Part shown: positions 37,993 through 51,642 of the stretch, one piece after another
Layout of the letters: the number at the start of each line of letters is the position of its first letter
Position numbering within the stretch: position 1 is the stretch's first letter
DNA from: Pseudocalidococcus azoricus BACA0444
GTDB lineage: Bacteria > Cyanobacteriota > Cyanobacteriia > Thermosynechococcales > Thermosynechococcaceae
Assembly: GCF_031729055.1 (NCBI RefSeq)
Contig: NZ_JAVMIP010000002.1
Span: 248,001 to 312,000 of the forward strand
Direction of reading: 5' to 3'
DNA length: 64,000 nt
Position numbers and translations under genes: made by a program
Notes under the pieces: generated by a model
Told to the model about the DNA's origin: nothing
The model's database searches: none
Seen by the model: only the letters and a program-made list of their open reading frames with translations

Positions 37993-39381
37993 TTAACCCT
38001 CAGCGTTCCAAGTATTTCTCATCACCCAGGCCCGGTTTCTAATCATCTCCAAAGACTCATCTCGGCGCAGTTGACCATTTTCATAGACGATCTCTAACAA
38101 ATCATCAGAGGTAGGGGGAGTAGTTTGATAGCCCGTTTCAGTTTTGACCAGAGCCAGCCGTCCTTGTTTACTGGTTTTGCTCAGATCGGTGATGGGTTTT
38201 TTAGAAATTCCTTGAGCTTGGCCCGCTACGGTAACTTCACTGCATTTCATCGCGAATTTTTGAGTATCCCGATTCAGTTTTTGCAGCAACGCCCCGCCCA
38301 TGCCAAAGGCTAAGTTACTGGTACTAAACCCCAGCGTTTCGGTTTTGGCCAAAATTGCGGCAATACTGTCAGGATTCACCCCATCGCCTTGAATCAACCG
38401 CACCGAATTTAACACCCGATAGCCTTTCTGATTGACTGTACTGCCAAAATGGGTTTCGAGTTTTTGCAGAGCCATCGTGACAACTTCCACTGGATTCCCA
38501 GAGTCGGGCCGAATGACCACCGTTGCCCCAGAGTCAAGCACCTGTTGCCGTAACTGTTCGCCCCACAGGTGATCAATCGCATTCCATAAATCATAGGAAT
38601 CCGAAACGACGGCAACCACTGCCCCAGGCCTGGCAAATTGGTTCAACATATTGCGATAAGCGCCAACTTCTTGGGCTTCTCCCCAGGCCGTGATCGTGGA
38701 ATGTTCCGCGGCTGGAATTGAATAAGCGGCCATCGGGGCGTGATAGTAATTCCGACCAAAGACTAAGGCCTGGACTGTATCGGTTCCGCAAAAATTGACC
38801 AGATGGGCCAGACCGCCAATTCCGGAAGACTCACAACTGGAAACCCCCCGGGCCCCAAAGTCATGGAGCTTAAAGCCAACTTCGGCATCGGGATTATCGG
38901 CTGTGCCTTGGAGGGATTGATAAATTAACTGTTTTAATTGCCAGCTTTGGGTCGCTACCGTAATCGGATACCAGACGCGCATTAACAAGGTTTCCAGCCA
39001 AGAGACCAGCCAAAATGTTTGCGGATCCGTAGATTCCACCGTGATCAAAACATTATGAACCGGGACAACCAGGCCCTCAGGCACCGCTTTAATTCGGATC
39101 GGTAATTGCCCCTGAAGTTCGTCTACGATATACCGCCACCCCACCACATTAAACGGCACACCATGCAAGGCAAACACTTCCGCTGCTTCCTCGACCATCC
39201 AGGCCTGGACGGGTTGACTGAGATAGCGCTTCAAAATGTATTGCAAACCAAAGAAAACTGTTTCGGGATATTTTCCACCCCGACTCTCCACATAGGCATA
39301 CAGTCCAGTTGTCTGGGGAGGATATTGTAACCAGTGACTCGCTTTATAGGAATCAACATCAAGAATCAAGTTATAGTCCAT
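37993..39381 (-). CDS. nadV: nicotinamide phosphoribosyltransferase (NadV/NAMPT)
   Basis: A 462-residue enzyme making NMN from nicotinamide and PRPP. The family start [64 protein letters not shown] and LIQGDGVN all fit NAMPT rather than the nicotinate enzyme PncB. It follows the nadM-nudix gene on the same strand after 148 bases, as in Synechocystis slr0787-slr0788. Together they form the non-deamidating NAD salvage route. Confidence 0.93.
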   Translation of the reverse strand: MDYNLILDVDSYKASHWLQYPPQTTGLYAYVESRGGKYPETVFFGLQYILKRYLSQPVQAWMVEEAAEVFALHGVPFNVVGWRYIVDELQGQLPIRIKAVPEGLVVPVHNVLITVESTDPQTFWLVSWLETLLMRVWYPITVATQSWQLKQLIYQSLQGTADNPDAEVGFKLHDFGARGVSSCESSGIGGLAHLVNFCGTDTVQALVFGRNYYHAPMAAYSIPAAEHSTITAWGEAQEVGAYRNMLNQFARPGAVVAVVSDSYDLWNAIDHLWGEQLRQQVLDSGATVVIRPDSGNPVEVVTMALQKLETHFGSTVNQKGYRVLNSVRLIQGDGVNPDSIAAILAKTETLGFSTSNLAFGMGGALLQKLNRDTQKFAMKCSEVTVAGQAQGISKKPITDLSKTSKQGRLALVKTETGYQTTPPTSDDLLEIVYENGQLRRDESLEMIRNRAWVMRNTWNAEG

Positions 39382-39529
39382 AAGTTCACCTCAAAAGTCG
39401 TCATTTTTTGATTAATTAATAAGTTGATACCGATGACAATGCTCAATACACAAAGTCATGGGAAATGAATTGAAAATGGATCAAAATTATGAACGTTAAT
39501 CGAAAACGCTATGCAAGCAGAATCAAAGC

Positions 39530-40588
<1,059 letters not shown>

Positions 40589-40600
40589 CTAGCTTAATTA

Positions 40601-40615
40601 TAGTAAAACTTACCA
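40601..40615. promoter_or_regulatory. candidate operator upstream of nadM
   Basis: TAGTAA-AAC-TTACCA is an inverted repeat with five of six matching positions, in an AT-rich stretch 52-66 bases upstream of the nadM start. NAD-salvage genes in many bacteria are controlled by the repressor NrtR, which binds palindromes in such positions. That this is an NrtR site is only inference. Confidence 0.3.
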
Positions 40616-40643
40616 AAACTCGTCAAGCAAGAACATCCAGGCA

Positions 40644-40694
40644 TAATAAAACCCCGCCGATGAGCCAAAATATAAGGCTGTCAAAAGCGGGGCC
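40644..40694 (-). terminator. terminator of aqpZ (minus strand)
   Basis: CCCCGC at 40652-40657 pairs with GCGGGG at 40687-40692, with an inner GAGCC/GGCT pairing. Read on the minus strand, the hairpin is followed by GGGGTTTTATTAT, a U-run. It lies about 30 bases past the aqpZ stop, so it fits an intrinsic terminator for that gene, separating it from nadM. Confidence 0.65.
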
Positions 40695-40722
40695 GGGTTA
40701 AGATTTAGGTTGACGTATTTTC

Positions 40723-41481
40723 TTATTCAGCTGATTCTGGTTCTGAACTGGCCACTTCAAAGACATTGAGATAGACATACCCGGCCGCAATCGCTCCCAC
40801 AATTGGTGCTAACCAAAACAACCATAGTTGGCTAATCAACTCAACTCCGGCAAACAAAGCAACTCCGGTACTGCGGGCTGGGTTCACAGAGGTATTGGTG
40901 ACTGGAATACTAATCAAGTGGATCAGGGTTAAGCACAAACCAATCGCAACTGGAGCCAATCCTTGGGGGGCCCGTTTATCCGTTGCACCTAAAATCACCA
41001 GCAGAAACATAAAGGTCATGACAACCTCAGTAATCAATGCTGCCACCAGGCCATAGCCCCCCGGAGAATGGGCCCCAAAGCCATTAGTCGCCAAGGGATT
41101 ACTGCCCCCTAAGACAAAGCCACCGCCCCGTCCTGAAGCAATTAAATAGACCAGGCCACCGGCAATGACCGCCCCAATCACCTGAGCGATAATGTAGGGT
41201 AATAATTCCGAACTGCGAAACCGCTTCCCGGCCCATAACCCAAAGGAGACTGCCGGATTTAGGTGACAGCCGGAAATATGGCCAATCGCAAAAGCCATCG
41301 TCAGAACTGTTAACCCAAAGGCCAAGGCCACCCCTAAAAAGCCCAGACCAAAAAAGTTGGGATCTTTCTCGACAACGGCACTATAGGGAAACCCAGCGGC
41401 CAAGACGGCACTCCCGCATCCCCCCAGCACTAACCAGAATGTGCCAATCAGTTCCGCTAAACAGCGTGTCATTAACGGCAT
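40723..41481 (-). CDS. aqpZ: aquaporin Z
   Basis: A 252-residue MIP-family water channel with six transmembrane helices and both half-helix motifs: [14 protein letters not shown] and [12 protein letters not shown]. His in the first loop region and Arg after the second NPA fit the narrow water-selective AqpZ filter rather than glycerol facilitators. It is transcribed alone; a hairpin terminator follows. AqpZ supports osmotic response and cell growth in cyanobacteria. The start could be the first or fourth codon (both Met). Confidence 0.95.
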   Translation of the reverse strand: MPLMTRCLAELIGTFWLVLGGCGSAVLAAGFPYSAVVEKDPNFFGLGFLGVALAFGLTVLTMAFAIGHISGCHLNPAVSFGLWAGKRFRSSELLPYIIAQVIGAVIAGGLVYLIASGRGGGFVLGGSNPLATNGFGAHSPGGYGLVAALITEVVMTFMFLLVILGATDKRAPQGLAPVAIGLCLTLIHLISIPVTNTSVNPARSTGVALFAGVELISQLWLFWLAPIVGAIAAGYVYLNVFEVASSEPESAE

Positions 41482-41690
41482 TATTTACTCTCCCCAGAAT
41501 AAATTTAATTTCATGCGTGATAGTTAATTAAATGAGAGACTACCCCCGGCCATGTAGCCAGCTATGGGGCGATCTGAACCCAATTTAAGTGAATTTGGCC
41601 CGAAAATTACTTAAGAAATAGTTATTTTCTAATCGGAATTACAACGCCTCATCCAACCTCTAAATTAAAGAAAGCTTAAATATTAAACTA

Positions 41691-42065
41691 ATGGATTGTA
41701 TTTATCTCCCCGGCCAACGCTATTACGGCTACACAGGCGCGCTCCCCGAAGAACAAATTTTGGGGCAATGGTTTCAAGTAGATCTAAAACTGTGGCTCGA
41801 CTTAGAACCGGCCATCCAAACCGATGATCTCAACCAGGCCCTCGACTATCGCGATGTAATTGCCCAAATTAGATATCTCTTTACCAGCCAACGCTTTACT
41901 TTAGTCGAAACACTCGCCGGAGAAATTGCCGCCCTTGGCCTGGGATTTCCGCAAGTCCAAGCCGTTGAAGTTCATCTCACCAAACTCGCCCCACCCATTC
42001 CCGATTACACCGGTCAGATCACGATTCAAATTTGCCGGAATCGCACCGCCCCCCCCCAGGCCTGA
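41691..42065 (+). CDS. folB: dihydroneopterin aldolase
   Basis: A 124-residue tunnelling-fold enzyme that cleaves dihydroneopterin in folate synthesis. It has GYTGALPEEQILGQWFQVDLKL, LNQALDYRDVIAQIRYLF and RFTLVETLAGEIA; the Glu of the active site and the terminal EVHLTKLAPPI with catalytic Lys are present. Length is typical. It is followed 49 bases later by map on the same strand. Confidence 0.92.
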   Translation: MDCIYLPGQRYYGYTGALPEEQILGQWFQVDLKLWLDLEPAIQTDDLNQALDYRDVIAQIRYLFTSQRFTLVETLAGEIAALGLGFPQVQAVEVHLTKLAPPIPDYTGQITIQICRNRTAPPQA

Positions 42066-42114
42066 AAATTGATAGCAGAAACGACTATCCTAAAAAAGAT
42101 AAGTAGAATACCCC

Positions 42115-42960
42115 ATGCCCATCGCGCCGCCCTCCATGAATATTTTGACGAACTTCTTCTCCCCCGCCAATGCCCCTGTCCAAACCCGCCCCCGCAAAGG
42201 CATTGAAATCAAATCCCGCCGGGAAATTGAGATTATGCGTCAGGCCTCAACCATTGTTGCCACCGTTCTCAAGGAAATTTCCGAACTGATCAAACCGGGC
42301 ATGACCACTGCGGATCTTGATGCCTATGCCGAAAAACGCATCCGGGAAATGGGGGCAACACCCAGTTTTAAGGGCTATCAGGGGTTTCCCGCTTCCATTT
42401 GTTCCTGCATCAATCATGAAGTGGTTCACGGCATTCCCAGCAAACGGAAAACGATTCGCAACGGGGATATTGTCAAAGTCGATACCGGGGCCTATTTCAA
42501 TGGCTTTCACGGAGATTCCTGCATCACCATTGCTGTCGGAGAGGTCACTCCAGAGGCCGCCAAGCTGGTGCGAGTTGCGGAAGAAGCGCTCTTTAAGGGG
42601 ATTGAACAGGTCAAAGAGGGTAATTACATTCTCGACTTGGCCGGGGCGATTCAAGACCATGTGGAAGCTAACGGTTTTGTTATCGTGGAAGACTTTACTG
42701 GGCATGGGGTGGGGCGGAATCTCCACGAAGAACCCTCGGTGTTTAATTTCCGTACTAATGAGCTAAAAAATGTCCGCCTCCGGGAAGGAATGACCTTAGC
42801 GATTGAACCCATTCTCAATGCTGGCTCGAAAAATGTCCGCATCTTAGGGGATCGCTGGACAGCCGTGACGGTGGATAATTCTCTCTCGGCCCAGTTTGAA
42901 CATACTGTCCTAGTCACCAAAACAGGCCACGAAATCCTGACGGATCGGCGGGGACTTTAG
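42115..42960 (+). CDS. map: methionine aminopeptidase, type I
   Basis: A 281-residue metalloprotease that removes initiator Met. Metal-binding residues are in place: [17 protein letters not shown] (two Asp), the [11 protein letters not shown]is, LAIEPILN (Glu) and [10 protein letters not shown] (Glu). Compared with the minimal E. coli form there is an N-terminal extension of about 30 residues that lacks the zinc-finger cysteines. The start may instead be the ATG at 42136 (MNILTNFF). A DUF2283 gene follows after 43 bases. Confidence 0.95.
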   Translation: MPIAPPSMNILTNFFSPANAPVQTRPRKGIEIKSRREIEIMRQASTIVATVLKEISELIKPGMTTADLDAYAEKRIREMGATPSFKGYQGFPASICSCINHEVVHGIPSKRKTIRNGDIVKVDTGAYFNGFHGDSCITIAVGEVTPEAAKLVRVAEEALFKGIEQVKEGNYILDLAGAIQDHVEANGFVIVEDFTGHGVGRNLHEEPSVFNFRTNELKNVRLREGMTLAIEPILNAGSKNVRILGDRWTAVTVDNSLSAQFEHTVLVTKTGHEILTDRRGL

Positions 42961-43003
42961 AGACATAGCGGATTGTTACTGTCTTTTTCGATCGGAGAGT
43001 AAA

Positions 43004-43189
43004 ATGAAAATTGTGGTGCATCAGGCCGATGATGCCTTGCATATCCGCTTGGATGACAGCCCAATTAGCGCATCGGAGGAAGTCAGCGAGGGGATTATCT
43101 TCGACTTTAATGATCAGGGGAAAATTGTCGGAATTGAGGTTTTATATCTGAGCCAACGCAGTTCTGGGTCTTTGGATAAGATTGGATAA
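43004..43189 (+). CDS. DUF2283 family small protein
   Basis: A 61-residue protein. KIVVHQADDALHIRLDDSP and IIFDFNDQGKIVGIEVL show the DUF2283 pattern, a small all-beta family common in cyanobacteria, often near toxin-antitoxin or mobile genes, with no known function. A weak GGAG ribosome-binding site lies 10 or so bases upstream. No toxin gene is beside it here. Confidence 0.8.
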   Translation: MKIVVHQADDALHIRLDDSPISASEEVSEGIIFDFNDQGKIVGIEVLYLSQRSSGSLDKIG

Positions 43190-43322
43190 GATCTTATTAG
43201 AAGCAATATAAGCCCAGAAACCAGGCCATGAACCCTGATACACTGAAGGGCAACTTATTGAGATGCGCATGGGTCTAAGAACTGACCTGTAGTTTAGGGT
43301 ATGCCGTGATCCCAGGCCTGGT

Positions 43323-44330
43323 ATGGATGTAGTCAGCCAATTTCAAAGCGGTTATACGCTGTTTTTAAGTTTGCTAGTGGAAGCAATTCCCTTTTTACTA
43401 TTGGGAGTGTTGCTGTCAGGGTTATTGCTCCTCTTTGTCGATGAACGTCGCCTGGTGGCTTTAATGCCTCGCAATGCTTTGGCCGGGGCCTTGGCGGGCA
43501 GTTTGATGGGGTTTATGTTCCCGGTCTGCGAATGTGGCAATGTGCCTGTGGCCCGGCGATTATTGGCCCAAGGTGTGCCGACTTCTGTGGCCATGGGGTT
43601 TCTCTTAGCCGCCCCGACCATTAATCCCATTGTGATTTGGGCCACTTGGGTCGCCTTTCGGGATCAACCAGAAATTGTAGTCTTGCGTATTCTCTTTACC
43701 CTGGTGATTGCCACGGTTGTTGGGGCGGTGTTCAGCGTCCAAAAAGATTTAACACCGTTTCTGCAACCCGCCATGAACGCCATTGTCCCCCAAGGTAAAC
43801 CAGCTCTGGAAAGTGCCCTTTTGCGGGGGGGAACCTACTGGCTGGATCAACCGGGTCAACCTGTGGCTGCTGATACCTTGGCCTTAACCCTGGCTCCACC
43901 CGCCCCCGCCACCCTCAGTTGGGCTGCCCGTTTACCTCTCCTTTTAGACAACACCATTCAAGAACTGCGAGAGTTGGGAGGGATTTTGATTCTGGGGAGT
44001 TTGATTGCTGCGATTGTCCAGGTGGCGGTGCCGCGGGATGTGGTCTTGGGCTTAGGTCAGGGGCCGATTATTTCCGTTATCACCATGATGATTTTGGGGG
44101 CAGTGATTTCCATTTGCTCCACAGTGGATGCCTTTTTTGCCTTGGCCTTTGCCGCGACCTTTACCCCTGGTTCTCTTTTGGCCTTCCTCGTCTTGGGGCC
44201 GATGGTGGATCTCAAGGGAATTGGGCTGTTACTAACGATTTTCCGTCCCCGCGCCCTGATTTATATTTTTGCGATTGTTGCCCAACTAACTTTTTTCTTC
44301 TGTTTGTTTGTTAATTTGCGCTGGAGCTAA
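43323..44330 (+). CDS. permease of the DUF318/ArsP-like family
   Basis: A 335-residue integral membrane protein with about eight helices in two halves. The motif GFMFPVCECGNVPVARRLL (Cys-Glu-Cys) and the mirrored MILGAVISICSTVDAFFALAF are typical of DUF318 permeases, related to ArsP and to predicted metal-efflux permeases. The substrate is not known. It is followed after five bases by a TIGR03943 gene, its usual partner, so the two make one transport unit. Confidence 0.88.
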   Translation: MDVVSQFQSGYTLFLSLLVEAIPFLLLGVLLSGLLLLFVDERRLVALMPRNALAGALAGSLMGFMFPVCECGNVPVARRLLAQGVPTSVAMGFLLAAPTINPIVIWATWVAFRDQPEIVVLRILFTLVIATVVGAVFSVQKDLTPFLQPAMNAIVPQGKPALESALLRGGTYWLDQPGQPVAADTLALTLAPPAPATLSWAARLPLLLDNTIQELRELGGILILGSLIAAIVQVAVPRDVVLGLGQGPIISVITMMILGAVISICSTVDAFFALAFAATFTPGSLLAFLVLGPMVDLKGIGLLLTIFRPRALIYIFAIVAQLTFFFCLFVNLRWS

Positions 44331-44335
44331 TCCGA

Positions 44336-45091
44336 ATGCAGATGTTCCCAGTTATTGCCAAACAGTGGTATCGCCAAGAATGGGTGACAGTGGCGGCCCT
44401 GGGCCTGTGGGGGGTCTTATTTCTCCTGTTTTGGCTCTGGGGACGGCTGGGGTTGCTGATCCATCCCAATTATTTCCCTCTGGCAATTATTTCTGGGTTT
44501 ATTCTCCTAGGAATTGCGATCCTCCAGGCTCGCCGGTTGGCCAAAAAACAGGTAATGCCCCTCCAGCATCTTTCCCTCCTGCCGCCAAGCTGGATGAGTT
44601 GGTTACTGGTGGTAACGGCCCTGATTGGCCTGTTCATTACGCCGCGCCCGTTTAACAGTGATACGGCGGTGCATCGGGGCCTGGGAGACGGCCTCACCGT
44701 GACGCGCAATAAACCCCAGGCTTTTCGGGCCAATACCCCTCCAGAGCAACGCACCCTCGTGGATTGGGTCAGAACCTTGGATATTTATCCTGAACCCGAT
44801 GCCTACTCTGGGCTGCCCGTAAATGTGGAAGGATTTGCTGTCCATCCTGCCAGTTTTCCCGATGACACCTTGACCTTGGCTCGGTTTGTGATTACCTGTT
44901 GCGCGGCCGATGCTTACCCGGTTGGCCTGGCGGTCAAATTGCCTCAACCTCGGAGCCAATATCCCGCTGACCAGTGGTATCGGGTCAAAGGCCGCATGAT
45001 CACCGCAACCCTTGATGGACAACGACAACTGACAATCCAGGCCCAAGAGGTGATCCCAATTCCCCAACCGGATAACCCCTTTGCAACCTGA
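44336..45091 (+). CDS. TIGR03943 family membrane protein
   Basis: A 251-residue protein with two or three N-terminal membrane helices (about 15-35, 43-60, 75-95) and a C-terminal extracytoplasmic domain. Its family signature includes VEGFAVHPASFPDDTLTLARFVITCCAADAY shortened to ITCCAADAYPVGL, with the Cys pair. It is the usual partner of the DUF318 permease just upstream (five-base gap). In some bacteria the pair is linked to metal homeostasis, but no metal-regulator site is visible in front of the operon. Confidence 0.85.
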   Translation: MQMFPVIAKQWYRQEWVTVAALGLWGVLFLLFWLWGRLGLLIHPNYFPLAIISGFILLGIAILQARRLAKKQVMPLQHLSLLPPSWMSWLLVVTALIGLFITPRPFNSDTAVHRGLGDGLTVTRNKPQAFRANTPPEQRTLVDWVRTLDIYPEPDAYSGLPVNVEGFAVHPASFPDDTLTLARFVITCCAADAYPVGLAVKLPQPRSQYPADQWYRVKGRMITATLDGQRQLTIQAQEVIPIPQPDNPFAT

Positions 45092-45102
45092 ATATTTCCT
45101 CC

Positions 45103-45354
45103 TTAGGCTTGCCCAGACCATTCCTGGGGAGTGAGGGTTTTCAGGGCTAAGGCATGGAGTTCATTGGTGGCCATGACCGTTGTTAAGCAGCCATAGACCA
45201 TTTGATGCTGTTGAACTAAGCGTTTGCCAATAAAGGACTCAGAAACCACCGTGGCCTGGTAGTGATCGCCACCACCCGTCAAGTCTTCTACCGCTACTAC
45301 GGCATCGGGGAGTTGAGATTGAATCAGTTGGGTGAGTTGCTCAGGAGTAATCAT
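45103..45354 (-). CDS. BolA family protein
   Basis: An 83-residue BolA/YrbA-type protein: ITPEQLTQLIQSQLPDAVVAVED, then HYQATVVSESFIGKRLVQQHQMVY and LHALALKTLTPQEW. BolA proteins bind [2Fe-2S] clusters with monothiol glutaredoxins; the conserved His is present in NELHALAL. A glutaredoxin gene is not adjacent in this window. It is convergent with the TIGR03943 gene, with 11 bases between stops. Confidence 0.9.
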   Translation of the reverse strand: MITPEQLTQLIQSQLPDAVVAVEDLTGGGDHYQATVVSESFIGKRLVQQHQMVYGCLTTVMATNELHALALKTLTPQEWSGQA

Positions 45355-45380
45355 AAATCGCTCAGGTAGGTTCCTAGGGA

Positions 45381-46061
45381 CTATTTGGCCTGGGGGGCAG
45401 AAGCGGGGGCCGGATTGGCTGGGGGAGTGGGGGCGGGACTGGCGGGAGTATTTGCCGGACTGGGCAGCGGCGCACCAACGGGGCCACGGGGAAAGACCAC
45501 ATCCATAAAGCCGAGTTCTACCAATTGTTGATAGGATTTTTGCCCGAGTTCCCGAGTTGGGTTTTGACTGCGCAGAATTTCGACTAGGAGCGGAATTGCC
45601 AGTTCCGGTTGATTATTGGCCCGATAGACTAAGGCCAGTTGATAGGTGGCAATGTCCCGCATTTGGGCTGACTCTAGGGCTTTCCGACGACCACTATCTG
45701 AGGCAGCGGCATCAATGCCCAAAAAGCTGGAGCTAATGGATTGATAATAGTTGGAGAGTTGGTTCATGGTTGTCCGGGCTTCGAGGAGTTTGCGGGCCGC
45801 CAGGACATAATTTTGACTGTTGACGGCGGTGGCGGCCTCATCAATCAAGCGTTGTCCCCCGGCAATGGTATAGGCTGTGCCCGCAGGTAAGGCTGGGGTA
45901 ACCACTTCCACATTGGGGGCTGTTGCGCCAGGGGTTCCTGTAGTTCCACTCGACTGTGCCAGGCCAGGCCCCGAAAGGATTCCTAGACCCAACAGAGGCA
46001 ACATTAAATATGGCCGCAAGCATAACCGCAGGAGAAATGGAGGGCGTGGCAATCCCATCAT
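45381..46061 (-). CDS. exported hypothetical protein
   Basis: A 226-residue protein. Starting at the ATG at 46061 gives an Arg-rich, hydrophobic signal peptide (LRPYLMLPLLGLGILSGPGLAQ). The mature part (LIDEAATAVNSQNYVLAARKLLE, then AQMRDIATYQLALVYRANNQPELAIPLLVEIL) is helical with a TPR-like pattern. The C-terminus is low-complexity Pro/Ala. I do not recognise a family. It is 26 bases upstream of bolA on the same strand. Confidence 0.65.
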   Translation of the reverse strand: MMGLPRPPFLLRLCLRPYLMLPLLGLGILSGPGLAQSSGTTGTPGATAPNVEVVTPALPAGTAYTIAGGQRLIDEAATAVNSQNYVLAARKLLEARTTMNQLSNYYQSISSSFLGIDAAASDSGRRKALESAQMRDIATYQLALVYRANNQPELAIPLLVEILRSQNPTRELGQKSYQQLVELGFMDVVFPRGPVGAPLPSPANTPASPAPTPPANPAPASAPQAK

Positions 46062-46362
46062 GAAATAGTCCCTTTGCTTAAAATAAAAATGACAACCATG
46101 ACCAATCGTAAGTTCCAAATGTTGCTAGGTCTGCCATCGGGTATCTTATCACCAGGCCTGGATGGCCTCCCAGGTCAGAGGAGCAACATCTCCCTAGAAT
46201 GGTACTTTAATCTTTACGATCTTGAACGGATGGCTTCTCCGGCCGGTTAATAGATAGAGTCTAAGGTGTTGCGGTGTTTATAGCTAAGGGTTCGAGAGGA
46301 TTGGTAAGTCTATCCATTCAGGGCTGGGCTGGAATGTTGTTGGGCGAGGCCAGGGGTTATCA

Positions 46363-47340
46363 GTGCCGTCTTCTAAAGTAACTACCATTGACTCGATTCA
46401 ACAGCGGCGCAAACAGTTAAAAACCCAAAAACGGCTGCGAAGTTTAGCCAATATCTGGCGCACGGGTGTATTGATGGGGCTAACGGGTAGCTTGGCCTGG
46501 GGCTTAACCCTACCGGATTGGATGATTCATCAACCCAGCCAAGTCACCATTGTTGGTCATAAACTTCTCAAAACCGAGGCGATCCAGGCCCTTTTGCCCG
46601 TGAGGTATCCCCAATCCTTGCTGAGGCTTAACCCCCAAGGGATTATCCAAGGCCTGGAAGCCACCTTACCGGTGCAGCGGGTGACCATTGCGCGCCATTT
46701 GTTTCCCCCGACCCTGATTGTCGGAATTGATGAGCGTTTGCCAGTGGCGATAGTTCTCTGTGAGCGTTGTCGAATTAAAAGTCCTGCCAACTTGGAACAG
46801 GGCCCAGCCAGTATTTGGATGTTAGATGCCCAAGGCCTGGTGGCTCCTCGTACCAGTTACGTCAATGATCAACTCCAATCCCCGGCCAGCTATCCCAAGC
46901 TCCGAGGTTATTTTATCCCCAGCCAAGCTGGTTCTGCCTCAATCATGGAAATTGACCCCCAACGGCAAAAGGAATGGCAAACCCTATTTCCTCTCGTAGC
47001 TGGCCTGGATATGGATGTCCAGGAAATCGATTGGCAAAATCCCCGCAATATCATCCTGCAAACTCGTTTTGGCCCCGTGCATTTAGGAGCCTATAGCCCC
47101 CGCCTGCCGGCCCAACTGGCGGCCTTGAAACGCCTTCAGCAACTCCCCCAATACCTCAATCCCCAGCAACTGGTTTACATTGACTTAGTTAATCCCGATG
47201 AACCCCTACTCCAAATGAAAACCACCGTTGTTCGTCCCAACCAGAGCAAGCCTAGCCAGGCCAGGAATTCACTGCCCACCCCCTCATCTCCAAGCCCAAC
47301 CCCCAGTTTTGCCACCCCCATTCCCCTGAGAAGTCCTTAA
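46363..47340 (+). CDS. ftsQ: cell division protein FtsQ (POTRA domain)
   Basis: A 325-residue bitopic protein. A basic N-terminus (QQRRKQLKTQKRLRS) is followed by a membrane helix at about 31-47 (TGVLMGLTGSLAWGL), then the POTRA domain (VTIVGHKLLKTEAIQALLPV) and the FtsQ domain (VTIARHLFPPTLIVGIDERLPVAIV). The C-terminal tail is Pro/Ser-rich. FtsQ links early and late septum proteins. The start is the GTG at 46363; no ATG is available before the conserved basic stretch. ftsZ, usually next, is not present, since apcE follows. Confidence 0.85.
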   Translation: MPSSKVTTIDSIQQRRKQLKTQKRLRSLANIWRTGVLMGLTGSLAWGLTLPDWMIHQPSQVTIVGHKLLKTEAIQALLPVRYPQSLLRLNPQGIIQGLEATLPVQRVTIARHLFPPTLIVGIDERLPVAIVLCERCRIKSPANLEQGPASIWMLDAQGLVAPRTSYVNDQLQSPASYPKLRGYFIPSQAGSASIMEIDPQRQKEWQTLFPLVAGLDMDVQEIDWQNPRNIILQTRFGPVHLGAYSPRLPAQLAALKRLQQLPQYLNPQQLVYIDLVNPDEPLLQMKTTVVRPNQSKPSQARNSLPTPSSPSPTPSFATPIPLRSP

Positions 47341-47590
47341 AACCTGCGGAGAACTGGCCGAGTCTTGAGAATCAGATTTCAGAAAGTTGCGCCCTAGACT
47401 GAGCCAGTTCAAGCAAGACCCACCGGAAAACCATAGATTAACTCCTTTCCAACCATGAGTACAGATAGATAGAATCCAGGTTTTGGAGCGAGTTTTGATA
47501 CATTTCTTAAGGTTTGGCCTGGGATCACCCGAATCGTTTTAATCTTTAGTAAACGCACTGCACAAATTAAATTTTTAAGGGAGCCTTTAA

Positions 47591-51013
<3,423 letters not shown>

Positions 51014-51046
51014 GTTTGACTCCTGATATTCTGTTGATTCTCAACT

Positions 51047-51081
51047 AGGGGCCTAGATCTTCATTGATCTGGCCCCTTTTT
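51047..51081 (+). terminator. intrinsic terminator of apcE
   Basis: AGGGGCC-T-AGATC (51047-51059) pairs with GATCT-GGCCCCT (51066-51077), one bulged base, then TTTT. It starts 34 bases after the apcE stop. This is a textbook rho-independent terminator on the plus strand. Confidence 0.85.
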
Positions 51082-51642
51082 GGCGGTTGAGATTCTAAGG
51101 GATGAGTTCCGGGGCCTGGTGACAGAGACTGGTATCCAACCGACAGCCCTGATGTCCTTTAACGGTTGCGAGCATATTCATTAGTCCCAGCCCGCTAGTC
51201 GAAACTACCCACTTTAGTAGGTGATTGATCCCCATCTGAGGTGTTGGGAATGGATTTAAGCGGTCGTTGCGCCTTGGACTAATGTTGAGTTGATCCCCGC
51301 TCCTGGTAGATATCTCTTGGGGGAGGGAGGACTCCATATAATCCCCTGTGAAAAACCTTAGCTGGCAATATCCTGGAGACGCTTATGGGTCAAAATAATG
51401 TAAGTCATGGTCTCGGGAAAGCCTCTGCCTCCGGGCAGCAAGCATCGCCCTATAAGCGAGAGTTATCAGTAAATTTTATAGATTTAACCCTATTGGGATC
51501 ACAAAGGTAATTGACTTTTGACTATAAACAATTACACTTAAATCTATTGAGATAAGTCTTTGCCTTTCCTTGATAGTTCCTGTTCCCTTCTATAAGTGGA
51601 ATGGACTAACTTAGCCTGCATCCCACCCTCCTGGTAATTTCT
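51082..51642. other. 561-base upstream region of the NDH-1MS operon
   Basis: No gene is supported. A compact hairpin, CTGCC-TCCG-GGCAG, lies at 51425-51438 without a following T-run. The last 180 bases are AT-rich and should hold the operon promoter and any site for the LysR-type repressor NdhR/CcmR, which controls this operon in other cyanobacteria. I could not identify a convincing binding motif by eye. Confidence 0.4.

Noticed and set aside
43200..43322. Zur-type operator before the permease pair
   Set aside because: No TGATAATNATTATCA-like palindrome could be found in the upstream region.
46286..46304. GGTTCGA stretch recalling a tRNA T-loop
   Set aside because: No acceptor or anticodon stem can be formed around it; no tRNA gene was found in the window.
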